Source: Muribaculaceae bacterium (GTDB lineage Bacteria > Bacteroidota > Bacteroidia > Bacteroidales > Muribaculaceae). Taken from it: a stretch of 64,000 nucleotides of DNA. Under the pieces are notes generated by a model, which was not told the origin of the DNA, did not search any database, and saw only the letters and a program-made list of their open reading frames with translations. The stretch is from contig JAMPHP010000001.1 in NCBI GenBank assembly GCA_023663365.1, forward strand, positions 1-64,000. Direction: 5' to 3'. The translations under genes were made by a program, and so were the position numbers. Position 1 is the stretch's first letter. Every line of letters starts with the position of its first letter. Shown here in pieces: positions 27,103 to 36,350 of this stretch.

Positions 27103-27957
27103 CTACTGGAGCTTGAAGGTGACGGGGAGGGTGTAGGTTACCTTCACGGCCTGACCGTTGTTACGGCCGGGAGTCCATTTAGGCATGGCCTTCACCACGC
27201 GCACGGCTTCCTTGTCGAGAGCGGGGTGGCGGGGACGGACAACTTTTACGTTGCTGATAGAACCGTCTTTGCCAACGACGAACTCTACGACCACTCGGCC
27301 TTGTACGCCTTCTTCCGAAGCAGCCGAGGGATAGACGATGTTTTCGCTGAGCCACTTGTACATGGCAGCTTCACCGCCCTGGAACTCGGGCTTCTGCTCT
27401 ACCATTGCGATGCTCACGGGGCCTTCGTCCTCAACCTTGGGTGCTGCGATAACCTCTTCCTTGATAGCAATCTTGTTGAGGTCATTGGTACCTTCGGTGA
27501 TGTCGACAGCACCTACTGCTGCTTCGTTGTCGAGCACGTCTTCCTGGTTCTTGACCTGCTTATCCTCTTCGATCTTTTCGTCTTCGACGATGAGGAGGTC
27601 AGTCACCTGCTGCTGGTTTGCCACTTCTTCGGGAGCGATGATTTCTTCGGGTTCTTCGGGAACCTGGAAGATTTCTTCTTCCTCTTCTTCAATCTCTTCC
27701 TCCTCGGCATCGAAGGTTGCGATTTCCTGCTCTGTCGAAGTCACGATCTGCTCTTCTTCAGGCTTGGCGAACACGCCCGATACTGAAAGGATGAGAAGGA
27801 CGAGGATTATAGCCACTGCTATAAGCACCCATGTGATAGCTTTGGTGTGGCGCGATACAGAACTTTCGCGGAGCTTATAAGCGCCAAAGTCCTTGTTCTT
27901 TCCTTCGAACACAATGTCGCGCCACTCTTTTGAGGTAAGATCTACGTCTTTTGCCAT
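27103..27957 (-). CDS. tonB: TonB energy-transducing protein
   Basis: Predicted 284 aa. One membrane segment (~40-60, VLIAVAIILVLLILSVSG) follows a cytoplasmic N-terminus. An acidic periplasmic linker rich in Glu and Pro (~65-180) leads to the TonB C-terminal domain (YPSAASEEGVQGRVVVEFVVGKDGSISNVKVVRP...MPKWTPGRNNGQAVKVTYTLPVTFKLQ). It carries proton-motive energy to outer-membrane TonB-dependent receptors. The linker is acidic rather than the Pro-Lys type of E. coli. It is the last gene of the exbB-exbD-exbD-tonB operon. Confidence 0.95.
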   Translation of the reverse strand: MAKDVDLTSKEWRDIVFEGKNKDFGAYKLRESSVSRHTKAITWVLIAVAIILVLLILSVSGVFAKPEEEQIVTSTEQEIATFDAEEEEIEEEEEEIFQVPEEPEEIIAPEEVANQQQVTDLLIVEDEKIEEDKQVKNQEDVLDNEAAVGAVDITEGTNDLNKIAIKEEVIAAPKVEDEGPVSIAMVEQKPEFQGGEAAMYKWLSENIVYPSAASEEGVQGRVVVEFVVGKDGSISNVKVVRPRHPALDKEAVRVVKAMPKWTPGRNNGQAVKVTYTLPVTFKLQ

Positions 27958-27969
27958 TTTCGTACGGGA

Positions 27970-28755
27970 TTAAGAGTTAGTAGATGCTTCGGCCTCCTGG
28001 GCTGCGGGAGCCGGGGTGGCTTTTGCGCGAACTGTAGGACGAATGATAGTCTCGCCGGTAGCTTGCTCGAAGTGACGCAGCAAGAGAGAGTCGGTGTGAG
28101 TGGGGAGCTCGATGCTGTAGCGCGAAATCTGGTTGATGTTCATTTCGTCGATAGCATTGATGAGACCCTCGTAAGTGGTGTTGGGACCGGGCTTAATCAC
28201 AACGACGGGGCGGGTCTTGAGTGAGTCGGATGCGTTTTTCTTCGCAGCCTTGTCGAACTCTTCTTTGGAAATTTCTTTGTTTTTCCATTTCTCTTTGAGA
28301 GTTTCGTACTCAGCCATTACCTCTTTGTTCTTGTTGCGGAGGATTTTACGGATGCCCTGTGCTTCGCGGTTCACGTTGCCGATGAACTGCTCTTTGCGCA
28401 GGTAGCTGTTAGTGGCGAAAGTGGTGTCGGCGATACCTTCATAATAGTAGATATTATGGATGGTCTTGCCGGTCTCGGCATCGACTGCGGGCTTGTCGCC
28501 GTTGTACTCGGTGTCGAGAATCATCGTGATAGCTTCCGACTGCTTAGCCTGGCTCTGCTGCTCTTTCTTCACGTCCTCGTTTGTGGGGAGAACGATCTGA
28601 AGAGTCTGCGACTTGATCATCGTAGTACAGAGCATGAAGAATGTGATCAGAAGCATGTTCATGTCCACCATGGGGGTAAAGTCCACATGGATCGACATCT
28701 TCTTCTGGGCGCCTTTTTTCTTTTTGCCGCCGTCGGATTGTTCAATTTGAGCCAT
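27970..28755 (-). CDS. exbD: ExbD-type biopolymer transport protein, second copy
   Basis: Predicted 261 aa. The single membrane helix carries the functional Asp (VDFTPMVDMNMLLITFFMLCTTM). The C-terminal part ends in the ExbD periplasmic fold (VVIKPGPNTTYEGLINAIDEMNINQISRYSI). It is nearly twice the length of E. coli ExbD, with an inserted Lys/Glu-rich helical segment (~125-170). Two different ExbD genes beside one ExbB is usual in Bacteroidetes. Confidence 0.92.
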   Translation of the reverse strand: MAQIEQSDGGKKKKGAQKKMSIHVDFTPMVDMNMLLITFFMLCTTMIKSQTLQIVLPTNEDVKKEQQSQAKQSEAITMILDTEYNGDKPAVDAETGKTIHNIYYYEGIADTTFATNSYLRKEQFIGNVNREAQGIRKILRNKNKEVMAEYETLKEKWKNKEISKEEFDKAAKKNASDSLKTRPVVVIKPGPNTTYEGLINAIDEMNINQISRYSIELPTHTDSLLLRHFEQATGETIIRPTVRAKATPAPAAQEAEASTNS

Positions 28756-28767
28756 TGGGAATTACCT

Positions 28768-29580
28768 TTAATTAGTGGGTTCGTCTTCAGATTTGAGGGC
28801 AGTCATGAGGCTGAATTTGTTGAGCTTCATGGTCTGGAGGTTGTCAAACACGAGCTGCACGGTGGTGAAGGGGGTATCCTTGTCGGCCTTCACCGCGATG
28901 CCCTGGCCCTGACGCATGAGGGCGGCGTAGAGGTTTTGCACACCCTGACGCTCCTCGGCGCTGAGGCCTTCGGTCTGCTCGTTGTTGATACGCTGGGCTA
29001 CGTTGTAGATGGCCTGGAGCCATACCTGGAAGTCGTTGAGGCGGCCATCGCGCTTTTTGTTGCCGTCGATGGGTATGCCGACTCTGGGGTTGGTGAGGTC
29101 ACCTTGAAACTTGTCGCGCTCGGTAATGGACATGTCCAGAAATTCCTTCATATCGCGGAAGGGCACGCCGAACATGTTGATTTTTGTAAATTCGGCCATT
29201 TCGCGAGCGTTGAGCTGCACGGGGGCGTTCTTATGCTGGTCGTTGTAGAGGGAGATAGCCTCGGCGAGCATCATCCCGCGGATTTTTTCGCTGGAGAATG
29301 TCGAGTCGGCGTCGCCGGTAAACGAGATGAAGAGTTTGCCTTCCACGGCAGAGGGGTCGTCGAGCTTTCCGCTTTTGTCGGCGGAGGAGACGAGCACGGT
29401 CACCAGATTGTTCATGGGCACCTTCTCCTCGGAAACCGACGAGGGGGTGTACACGATGGTGGGCTCCTTCTGCAGGAAGGTTGAAGTCAACATGAAGAAA
29501 GTAAGCAAAAGAACAGTCACGTCACTCATCGCGGTCATGTCGATGAGAGTACTTTTCTTTTTGATTTTTACTTTTCCCAT
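28768..29580 (-). CDS. exbD: ExbD-type biopolymer transport protein, first copy
   Basis: Predicted 270 aa. The membrane helix with the conserved Asp reads IDMTAMSDVTVLLLTFFMLTSTF. A long periplasmic region follows, with an insert compared with the E. coli protein, ending QGQGIAVKADKDTPFTTVQLVFDNLQTMKLNKFSLMTAL. It would pair with ExbB and the second ExbD to form the proton channel that drives TonB. Spacing to neighbours is 12 and 52 bp. Confidence 0.92.
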   Translation of the reverse strand: MGKVKIKKKSTLIDMTAMSDVTVLLLTFFMLTSTFLQKEPTIVYTPSSVSEEKVPMNNLVTVLVSSADKSGKLDDPSAVEGKLFISFTGDADSTFSSEKIRGMMLAEAISLYNDQHKNAPVQLNAREMAEFTKINMFGVPFRDMKEFLDMSITERDKFQGDLTNPRVGIPIDGNKKRDGRLNDFQVWLQAIYNVAQRINNEQTEGLSAEERQGVQNLYAALMRQGQGIAVKADKDTPFTTVQLVFDNLQTMKLNKFSLMTALKSEDEPTN

Positions 29581-29632
29581 ATTTACCTGTTTTAGCTTGG
29601 ATTGTTGTTGTTAAGACTAAATCAACAGGTGA

Positions 29633-30448
29633 TTAGTGGGTGGCGGTAAAAGTCTGAACGATCGAAAAACCGATTTCGTCGATAGCGTAGGTGAGGTTAT
29701 CGATTTTGTTGGTGTAGTAGTTGTAGAAGATTACAGCGAAAGCACCGGTTGCGATACCGAAGGCGGTGTTGATAAGAGCCTCGGAGATACCTGTCGAGAG
29801 TTCGGTGGAGTCAGGAGCGCCCGACTGCGAGAGAGCCTGGAACGATTTGATCATACCCATTACAGTACCGAGAAGACCGACGAGAGTACCGAGGGTGGTC
29901 ATGGTAGCGATGATGGGGAGGTTCTGTTGGAGGGTAGGCATCTCGAGAGCGGTTGCTTCTTCAACCTGCTTCTGGAGGTTTGCTACTTTCTGCTCCTTGG
30001 AGAGGACGGTGTTCTTGTCCATTTCCTCGTAGCGGATGAGGGCAGAGTCAACAACAGCGGCAACAGAGCCTTTCTGCTTGGCGCAGAGTGCGCGTGCACC
30101 GGCGATGTCGTTCTTTTCGAGGCATTTCTTCACACCGGCAACGAAGTTGGCGATGTTGCCTTTGCCTTTAGCGGCAGAGAGGGCGATACCACGCTCAACA
30201 GCGAGCACGATAACGGTGAGGAAGAGGGTTTGGAGAACAGGCACGATGAAACCGCCTTTGTAGATTGTGCCCCAGAGGTTCTGAGGATGGCCGTCTTCGT
30301 CGAAGTGCATGTCGTTGCCGAACCAGAAGATGAAGAGGCAGATAGCGATGAGTGCGCAGATCACGATGACCCATGCGGCATTTTTGATGCCGGGAGTGCT
30401 TTTCTTAGCACTGGCCTTGGCCTGTGCGTTGGGCTTTTGAGCTTCCAT
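29633..30448 (-). CDS. exbB: ExbB/TolQ/MotA-type proton channel protein
   Basis: Predicted 271 aa with four membrane segments: one at ~25-45, one at ~65-85, and two in the C-terminal MotA/TolQ/ExbB domain (NLPIIATMTTLGTLVGLLGTVMGMIKSF and ISEALINTAFGIATGAFAVIFYNYY). The extra first helix before the usual three is common in Bacteroidetes ExbB. It leads the operon and is read from the promoter at 30632-30663. Confidence 0.95.
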   Translation of the reverse strand: MEAQKPNAQAKASAKKSTPGIKNAAWVIVICALIAICLFIFWFGNDMHFDEDGHPQNLWGTIYKGGFIVPVLQTLFLTVIVLAVERGIALSAAKGKGNIANFVAGVKKCLEKNDIAGARALCAKQKGSVAAVVDSALIRYEEMDKNTVLSKEQKVANLQKQVEEATALEMPTLQQNLPIIATMTTLGTLVGLLGTVMGMIKSFQALSQSGAPDSTELSTGISEALINTAFGIATGAFAVIFYNYYTNKIDNLTYAIDEIGFSIVQTFTATH

Positions 30449-30631
30449 AGTGTTTTTTGATGTACTGATAATAGATTAAATATTAATTATGATTGATATT
30501 GTCGATATGCGTCGGATGCCTCCCGCAAAGCGGGTTTCCGTCGGCGTTATTTCTTTGTCAGGGATGTGTTTTACGTCTGGTTAAAGGTATTGGTTAAGGT
30601 TACAGATGCCTTTCGGGGCAGAATGATATCG

Positions 30632-30663
30632 CAAAATTAATGAGTAGTTTTCAACTTTCAAAA
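30632..30663 (-). promoter_or_regulatory. Promoter of the exbB operon
   Basis: Minus strand TTTTG (30659-30663), 19 bp, TAATTTTG (30632-30639). The leader to exbB is ~175 nt and contains a small CCCGC-TTT-GCGGG hairpin near 30530. The rest of the gap 30449-30758 shows no gene. Confidence 0.65.
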
Positions 30664-30758
30664 TATTTGCGGCTGTTTTTTGACATAATCCCGTGGCATT
30701 TGGCTAATTTTTGATGCAGGGCTGATTTTTGGGTTAAATAATGTTAAGGTACTCTAAC

Positions 30759-31835
30759 TCACCTTTCACTCGAGGCGTTTTCTGCGATTGCAAGCGCTGA
30801 GTAGGTGCGCTTCCGGCGAAGGTAGTATGCGGCCACTACGCTGAATGTGGCATGCGCATCGGTGGCAAGGAGGTTCTTCGTGGCCGAGCAGGTGTATTCA
30901 GCGCGCATCTTTGCGAAGTGGCGGTGTGCCCGCCACACGGCTGCTGCATTTGCGAAGTCGAATGTGAGCATAAACTTTGCCCAGGCGGCGGTGTCGAGCA
31001 GGCGTCGCAGCAGCAGTATGCGGCCACGGTCGCCCTCGGGGAGATTTTTGTGCAGCATCAGCAGGTTGTTTCGGAAGTTGAGGTATGTCTTCCGCGGATT
31101 TCCGGCGGCAAGTGAGCCGCCGCCGAGATGGTAGACTGTGGCCTCGGGCACGGCGGCGCAGCGGTAGCCGGCAAGGCGGAGGCGCCAGCACAGGTCGATT
31201 TCTTCCATGTGTGCGAAGAACTTGGGGTCGAGGCCTCCGGCATCGAGGTACTGCTGTGTGCGCACCATCAGGCATGCCCCCGAGGCCCATGCCACGTAGG
31301 CCGGGGTGTCGTATTGGCCGCTGTCTTTCTCGCAGGTGTCGAATATGCGCCCGCGGCAGTAGGGGTAGCCGAGGCTGTCGATGTAGCCGCCTGCGGCTCC
31401 GGCATACTCGAAGGTGTCGGGCTGCTTGTAGGCAAGTATTTTCGGCTGGCAGGCGGCCACTTCGGGGTGTGCTTCCATGTAGGTCAGCAGGGTGGTATCC
31501 CAGCCCGGAGTGGTGGCCACGTCGGAGTTGAGGAGCACGGTGTAGGGGTAGCAACGTACTTGCTCGAGGGCTTTGTTGTAGCCTTCGGCAAAGCCGTGGT
31601 TCTCTGAGAATTGTATAATACCGACGGTGTCGGGGAATGCGCTGCGGACGTAGTCGAGCGAGTCGTCGGAGCTGCCGTTGTCGGCCACTATGATGCGTGA
31701 TATGCGCGGGTCGCTTGTCGCCACCACTTTTGGCAGAAACTCACGGAGCAGTGCGGCGCCGTTCCAGTTGAGGATTACGACCGCTATCGGGGGAGTTGTA
31801 CGGGTATTTTCCATCTGTTGTGAGTCCATAGCCAT
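30759..31835 (-). CDS. Family 2 glycosyltransferase (rhamnosyltransferase-like)
   Basis: Predicted up to 358 aa. IAVVILNWNGAALLREFLP, IIVADNGSSDDSLDYV and LLNSDVATTPGWDT form the GT2 nucleotide-sugar fold; FFAHMEEIDLCWRLRLAGY is the acceptor-side ED motif. ATG codons at 31835, 31829 and 31814 are all possible; the last gives the shortest N-terminus. In each case the gene overlaps the end of the lpxL-like gene. It likely adds a sugar to LPS or another surface glycan. It is the last gene of the long relA-led run. Confidence 0.88.
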   Translation of the reverse strand: MAMDSQQMENTRTTPPIAVVILNWNGAALLREFLPKVVATSDPRISRIIVADNGSSDDSLDYVRSAFPDTVGIIQFSENHGFAEGYNKALEQVRCYPYTVLLNSDVATTPGWDTTLLTYMEAHPEVAACQPKILAYKQPDTFEYAGAAGGYIDSLGYPYCRGRIFDTCEKDSGQYDTPAYVAWASGACLMVRTQQYLDAGGLDPKFFAHMEEIDLCWRLRLAGYRCAAVPEATVYHLGGGSLAAGNPRKTYLNFRNNLLMLHKNLPEGDRGRILLLRRLLDTAAWAKFMLTFDFANAAAVWRAHRHFAKMRAEYTCSATKNLLATDAHATFSVVAAYYLRRKRTYSALAIAENASSER

Positions 31836-32683
31836 ATTGAGGGATTACGTCGGATCGTGGCCTCGAGCGCCCGTGCATAGCGCAGTGTGAGCTCGTGCGG
31901 CGGGAGTGCTTCGGGCTCATCGGCCAGCAGGCGGCAGGTGATGCGGTAGTGTCCGCGGCTGATTTTCTCGGTATCCCAGTATATCGCCGCCATGCCGAGC
32001 TTGCGGGCAAGGGTCTCGGTGCCTGATATGAATGCCGTGGGGCGGCCGAGGAATGTGGTGACCACCGTGGGGTCGCCGTGGCTTGGCTTCTGGTCGCTCA
32101 TGAAGCCGGTGACGCTCGTGATGTCTTCCTTGCGGAGCATGATGAGGTCGCGGAGCACGGTTTTCTTCGCGAAAGATAGTGAGCCGAAGCGGCTCCTGAC
32201 CTTGAGCATGAGGCGGTCGAAGGTGTGGCTTCGGAGAGGTCGGTAGACTTGGCAGTACTTCACGCTGTCGGAGGGCTTGTGCGCCACATGGAGGGTCATA
32301 GAGGGTGCCCACTCCCAGTTGCCGCAGTGTGCGAAGTAGACGATGATGCTGCGGCCGCTGCCCACGAGGCTGTCGATGATGTCGAGGCCGTCGAACTGCA
32401 TACGCCCGGACATTGTCGCATCGGAGATGTGGAGGAGCTTGATGGTCTCCACGATATAGTCGGCGAAATTGTGGTAGAAAGCCTTCTCGATGGCTTTTCG
32501 CTCGGCTTCCGACTTCTCGGGAAAACATGCGGCCAGATTGGCGCTCACCAGCTTGCGACGGTAGCGCACCACATGGTAGACAAGGAAGAAGAGCAAGTCG
32601 GCCAGCACGTAGAGCATCGGCAGCGGCAGCAGGGCGAGGATGGTGAGCACGCCCGCGAGCAAGTGGTACGGAAGGTTTCTCAT
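31784..32683 (-). CDS. Lipid A acyltransferase, LpxL/HtrB family
   Basis: Predicted 299 aa with an N-terminal membrane anchor (~5-35). The HxxxxE catalytic motif is visible as YFAHCGNWEWAP near residue 118, and MSDQKPS and FLGRPTAFISGTETLARKLGMAAIYW match the family. It transfers a secondary acyl chain to the lipid A precursor on the inner membrane. The start overlaps the mtaB stop by 4 bp. Confidence 0.92.
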   Translation of the reverse strand: MRNLPYHLLAGVLTILALLPLPMLYVLADLLFFLVYHVVRYRRKLVSANLAACFPEKSEAERKAIEKAFYHNFADYIVETIKLLHISDATMSGRMQFDGLDIIDSLVGSGRSIIVYFAHCGNWEWAPSMTLHVAHKPSDSVKYCQVYRPLRSHTFDRLMLKVRSRFGSLSFAKKTVLRDLIMLRKEDITSVTGFMSDQKPSHGDPTVVTTFLGRPTAFISGTETLARKLGMAAIYWDTEKISRGHYRITCRLLADEPEALPPHELTLRYARALEATIRRNPSIWLWTHNRWKIPVQLPR

Positions 32684-33981
32684 AGCTCTGCCGGCGATGC
32701 GATGATGGTCTCGCCGTCGTCTTTGAGAGAGTCGAGGCGCAGGTTTGCTATGGTGTTGTCGAGGTGCGGGGGCATGGACACTTCCACACGGAGGTAGTTG
32801 TCGGTGAGGCCACCCATCAGGGTCTCCTTGCGCGAATGTTCGAGGAGCACGGGGCGCACGGTGCCGAGGAAGCGGCGGGCGAAGGCCTCGTGCTTGGCTG
32901 CGCTGACTGCCGTCATCACAGCCACACGGCGATGCTTCTCTTCCTGGCCGACAACGTGGTCGATAGCCAACGCACGTGTGCCGGGTCGCTCGGAGTAGGG
33001 GAATACGTGGAGGTGCGAGATGTCGAGACTCTCGACGAAGCTGCGCGAGTTTTCGAAGCGCTCCGGTGTCTCGCCACGCGCGCCCACGATGAGGTCGACA
33101 CCGATGAAGGCATCGGGCACCATGCGGCGCACGCGCTCTATCTTGGCCGCGAAGAGGGCAGTGTCATAGCGGCGGTGCATGAGTGCGAGCACTTCGTCGT
33201 CGCCGCACTGGAGCGGGATGTGGAAGTGAGGCATGAAGCGGCGCGAAGAGGCTGTGAAGTCGATGAGCTCGTCGGTGAGCAGGTTGGGCTCTATGGAGGA
33301 TATGCGGTATCGCTCTATGCCGTCGACTTTATCAAGCTCTCGGCAGAGGTCGAGGAATGTATCGTCGCGGCCATGGCCGAAGTCGCCGATGTTGACGCCC
33401 GTAAGCACTATTTCCTTGCCACCTTCCTCGGCGGCCTGCCTTGCCTGTGCCACGATGTCGGCGATAGTGCCTGAGCGGGAGCGGCCTCGTGCCTTGGGGA
33501 TTGTGCAGTAGGTGCACCAGTAGTCGCAGCCGTCCTGCACTTTGAGGAAGAAGCGGGTGCGGTCGCCGCGCGAACACGAGGGCATGAAGTCGGTGAGCTC
33601 CTTGGCCGGAGGCACAAGGGCCACCGGGGCTGCCGCTGCCAGACTCTGCTCGGCATAGTCGGCCAACTGGAGCTTGCGGTTGATGCCTGCCACCACGGCT
33701 ACACCGGGCAGCGAGGCCACTTCGTCGGGCTTCAGCTGCGCATAGCATCCGGTGACGAGGATTTTGGCCTTGGGATAGCGTCGGTTCAGAGAACGGATGA
33801 AGCTGCGGCACTTGCGGTCGGCTTCGGCAGTGACGCTGCATGAGTTTACGATGATGAAGTCGGGCACTTCGTGTGGTGCGGCAGTGAGCACGCCGCGCTC
33901 CTCGAAGATGCGCTCCACCGAGGCGGTCTCGGCGAAGTTGAGTTTGCAACCGAATGTGTGATATAGGGCTTTCGGAGTCAT
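32680..33981 (-). CDS. mtaB: tRNA threonylcarbamoyladenosine methylthiotransferase
   Basis: Predicted 433 aa starting MTPKALYHTFGCKLN at 33981. It adds a methylthio group to t6A37 in tRNA. The three N-terminal cluster cysteines (TFGCKLN, NSCSVT, VTGCYAQ) and the radical SAM motif CDYWCTYCTIPKARGRSRS are complete, with a C-terminal TRAM-like domain. It is tightly coupled to fdtB upstream (ATGA) and lpxL downstream (ATGA). A tRNA-modifying gene inside a surface-glycan run is odd but may only reflect operon packing. Confidence 0.93.
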   Translation of the reverse strand: MTPKALYHTFGCKLNFAETASVERIFEERGVLTAAPHEVPDFIIVNSCSVTAEADRKCRSFIRSLNRRYPKAKILVTGCYAQLKPDEVASLPGVAVVAGINRKLQLADYAEQSLAAAAPVALVPPAKELTDFMPSCSRGDRTRFFLKVQDGCDYWCTYCTIPKARGRSRSGTIADIVAQARQAAEEGGKEIVLTGVNIGDFGHGRDDTFLDLCRELDKVDGIERYRISSIEPNLLTDELIDFTASSRRFMPHFHIPLQCGDDEVLALMHRRYDTALFAAKIERVRRMVPDAFIGVDLIVGARGETPERFENSRSFVESLDISHLHVFPYSERPGTRALAIDHVVGQEEKHRRVAVMTAVSAAKHEAFARRFLGTVRPVLLEHSRKETLMGGLTDNYLRVEVSMPPHLDNTIANLRLDSLKDDGETIIASPAEL

Positions 33982-35111
33982 TTGCGGTATCGGTTGATAA
34001 TATCGGCGATAGCCTCTGCATCGGCCTCGCTCGTACATGCCGACACAGGCAGGCTGAGCACGGTGTCGGCAAGCATGCAGGTGACCGGCAGAGGAGTGCC
34101 GGCATATCGGCTGTAGCAGGGCTGGAGGTGGGGCGGCACGGCGTAGTGGATGTCGGTGCCGACACCTTGGCTCTCAAGCCATGCGCGGAATGAGTCGCGC
34201 CCGGGTACCTGAATCACATACTGGTGCCACACCGAGCGGTCGGGTGAGTCGACCACGGGCTTGATGATGTCGGGGTGCTTTATTTCTCGCTCGTAGACGG
34301 CGGCCAAGGCTCGTCGGCGCGCACATTCGGCATCGAGATGCGGCAGCTTGGCCCGGAGTACGGCGGCTTGGATAGGGTCGAGGCGGCAGTTGTAGCCCTC
34401 GTATATATTATGGTAGCGACGGTCGGAGCCGTAGTTGGCCAGCGCACGGACTGTGGATGCGAGTTCGGCGTCGGATGTAGTCACGGCACCGGCATCGCCG
34501 AGAGCTCCGATATTCTTGGTCGGGTAGAAGCTGAAGGCTGCCGCATGGCCGAGGCTGCCGGTGCGGGTTGAGCCGTTGATGCCCGGCACGGGGGCATCGG
34601 CGCCTATTGCCTGAGCATTGTCCTCGACCACAAGCAGTCCTCTGCTTTCGGCGAAGTCGCGCAGTGCGGCATCGTAGGCGGGGCGGCCGTAGAGATGCAC
34701 GGTGAGGATAGCCTTGACGGCGGGTGTGTAGAACTCTTCGAGACGGGCGGTGTCGAGGTTCATCGTGCGCGGGTGCGACTCGGCGAACACGGGCACGAGG
34801 CCGGCATCGGTGATGGCAAGAACCGAAGCTATATATGTGTTGGCGGGCACAAGCACGGCATCGCCCTTGTGCAGGCGTCCCATCGCGATATACGCCTTGA
34901 ATATGAGCTTGATGGCATCGAGGCCATTGCTCACGCCCACACAGAAGTCGGTGCCGGTGGCGGCTGCGAGCTCCCTCTCGAAGGCATCGCACTCGGGGCC
35001 GCCGACGTAGCGGCCGGAGGCTATCACGCGCATGGCTGCCTCCTCTATGGCAGCGGCGTAGGGGCGGTTTACAGTGCCGAGGTCAAGGAAGGGATATGAA
35101 GTCTTATTCAT
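33978..35111 (-). CDS. fdtB: DegT/FdtB-type dTDP-3-keto-sugar aminotransferase
   Basis: Predicted 377 aa starting MNKTSYPFLDLG at 35111. It is a PLP aminotransferase of the DegT/DnrJ/EryC1 family: FDLG-type start, GVSNGLDAIKLIFKA, VEDNAQAIGA and the PLP lysine in SFYPTKNIGALGDAGAV. Paired with the FdtA-type isomerase next to it, it most likely aminates a dTDP-3-keto-6-deoxyhexose to make a 3-amino-3,6-dideoxy sugar such as dTDP-Fuc3N for surface glycans. The 102-residue upstream extension of the frame lies inside fdtA and is rejected. Confidence 0.88.
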   Translation of the reverse strand: MNKTSYPFLDLGTVNRPYAAAIEEAAMRVIASGRYVGGPECDAFERELAAATGTDFCVGVSNGLDAIKLIFKAYIAMGRLHKGDAVLVPANTYIASVLAITDAGLVPVFAESHPRTMNLDTARLEEFYTPAVKAILTVHLYGRPAYDAALRDFAESRGLLVVEDNAQAIGADAPVPGINGSTRTGSLGHAAAFSFYPTKNIGALGDAGAVTTSDAELASTVRALANYGSDRRYHNIYEGYNCRLDPIQAAVLRAKLPHLDAECARRRALAAVYEREIKHPDIIKPVVDSPDRSVWHQYVIQVPGRDSFRAWLESQGVGTDIHYAVPPHLQPCYSRYAGTPLPVTCMLADTVLSLPVSACTSEADAEAIADIINRYRK

Positions 35112-35523
35112 TGCAGGCTTTGCTACGGAGGAAATCATCGAAATCGCGGATATAATCGGCTTCGGAATAGCTGACAGATGTGAGAACCATGCAGACCGAG
35201 CCAGACGCGAAATTGTCGAGCGTTCGCCAGCATCGGGGGGGGATATAGAGCGCTTGAAAAGGCCGGTTAAGGGTAAATGTTTGCCATTCCGAACCATCAA
35301 AAAGATTGACGTTGAAACTTCCCGATGTAGCGATGAGAAGTTCCTGACCCTTGTGATGGGCGTGACCTCCACGCTCTTCGCCTGCCGGTACATCGTAGGT
35401 CCAATATACGCGCTCAATCCTAAACGGCAAAGTCTTATCGCCGTTCTGAATAAAGGTAAGGTTGCCCCGCGGGTCGTAGATGCGAGGCAGCTCCACCAGA
35501 TATGGCACGGTGTCGCCTGTCAT
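35104..35523 (-). CDS. fdtA: FdtA/QdtA-type dTDP-4-keto-6-deoxyglucose 3,4-ketoisomerase
   Basis: Predicted 139 aa cupin, the normal length. Conserved features are IPRGNLTF-like YDPRGNLTFIQ, the His cluster ERGGHAHHKGQELLIATSGSF and PPRCWRTLDNF. It moves the keto group from C4 to C3 of a dTDP-sugar, supplying FdtB. It overlaps fdtB by 8 bp and the lipoprotein gene by 4 bp. Whether the product is the galacto (FdtA) or gluco (QdtA) isomer cannot be told from sequence alone. Confidence 0.87.
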   Translation of the reverse strand: MTGDTVPYLVELPRIYDPRGNLTFIQNGDKTLPFRIERVYWTYDVPAGEERGGHAHHKGQELLIATSGSFNVNLFDGSEWQTFTLNRPFQALYIPPRCWRTLDNFASGSVCMVLTSVSYSEADYIRDFDDFLRSKACNE

Positions 35524-36350
35524 TTCTGCTCGGGTGCGGGGAGGTTTGCAATCTGGTCGCGGGCGGTGGCGAGCATACGCTCGTATTTCTCGCGGCGGAT
35601 AGATGCACGGCGCTGAGCCTGAAGCGCCTCAGCGTATTGGTAGCACTCGATGAGCTGAGTGCGGAGTGCATCGGAGAGCTTGGCCGAAGCGCTGTTCTTG
35701 CTTCCGCGCAGCACGATTTTCGAGGCTCCTGGGTGTGAAACGAGCCACGGACCGATGGCCTCGATGTCCTCGGGGTTGAACGATGCCGACTCCGATCCTT
35801 CCACCTTCACCACTCGGGCCGGGCTGATGGTCTCGGAGCTGACGCTCTCGGCTCCGTCGATTAGCTCAATGGAGCGGAGGCCGATAGCGCGCCCCTGTAC
35901 GTTTGCCACGATGTAGAAGAAGCCTTTGTCCGACACGCGGGGCTGTATGCCGGTGGCGGTCATCACCTTCTCGGGCGCTCCTTTTGGGATGTAGTATCCT
36001 TCGAGCCCTACCGAGCTGTCGACGTGGCGGAAGCGGCCGTTCCATTCCTCGCGCCTGATGGTGGCCTCGGCGAGCTCTTTGCTCGAAGCCTCGATGCTGT
36101 CGAGGGCTATGCCCTGCATGGCCTGTGCGCGGAGGCGGAGGGCGTCCTTGCGGATTCCGGTCTGTGCCGGGTAGCGGGTGTTGAGGGTGTCGAGCAGCAC
36201 GAGGGCTCCGGCGTAGTCGTTGGCCTCGATAGCCTGGCCGGCACGGTCGAAGATAGCGCTTGCGCCTTCGCGGTCCTTATCGCCGCAGGATGTGAGGATG
36301 CCGCCAAGAATCAGGCAGGCGGCCAGTGGTTTACTTATTGCGTTCAACAT
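35520..36350 (-). CDS. Lipoprotein with helical N-terminus, unknown
   Basis: Predicted 276 aa. The lipobox is GILTSC at residue ~22. The N-terminal ~75 residues look TPR-like (ASAIFDRAGQAIEANDYAGALVLLDTLNTRYP). The C-terminal part is mixed and ends in a coiled-coil-like helix (ECYQYAEALQAQRRASIRREKYERML). No enzyme motif is seen. It overlaps the relA-like gene by 20 bp and fdtA by 4 bp, so it is translated with both. Confidence 0.7.
   Translation of the reverse strand: MLNAISKPLAACLILGGILTSCGDKDREGASAIFDRAGQAIEANDYAGALVLLDTLNTRYPAQTGIRKDALRLRAQAMQGIALDSIEASSKELAEATIRREEWNGRFRHVDSSVGLEGYYIPKGAPEKVMTATGIQPRVSDKGFFYIVANVQGRAIGLRSIELIDGAESVSSETISPARVVKVEGSESASFNPEDIEAIGPWLVSHPGASKIVLRGSKNSASAKLSDALRTQLIECYQYAEALQAQRRASIRREKYERMLATARDQIANLPAPEQK

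Noticed and set aside
35112..35417. 102-residue N-terminal extension of the FdtB frame
   Set aside because: It lies wholly inside fdtA in another frame and does not resemble aminotransferases. MNKTSYPF at 35111 is the normal family start.
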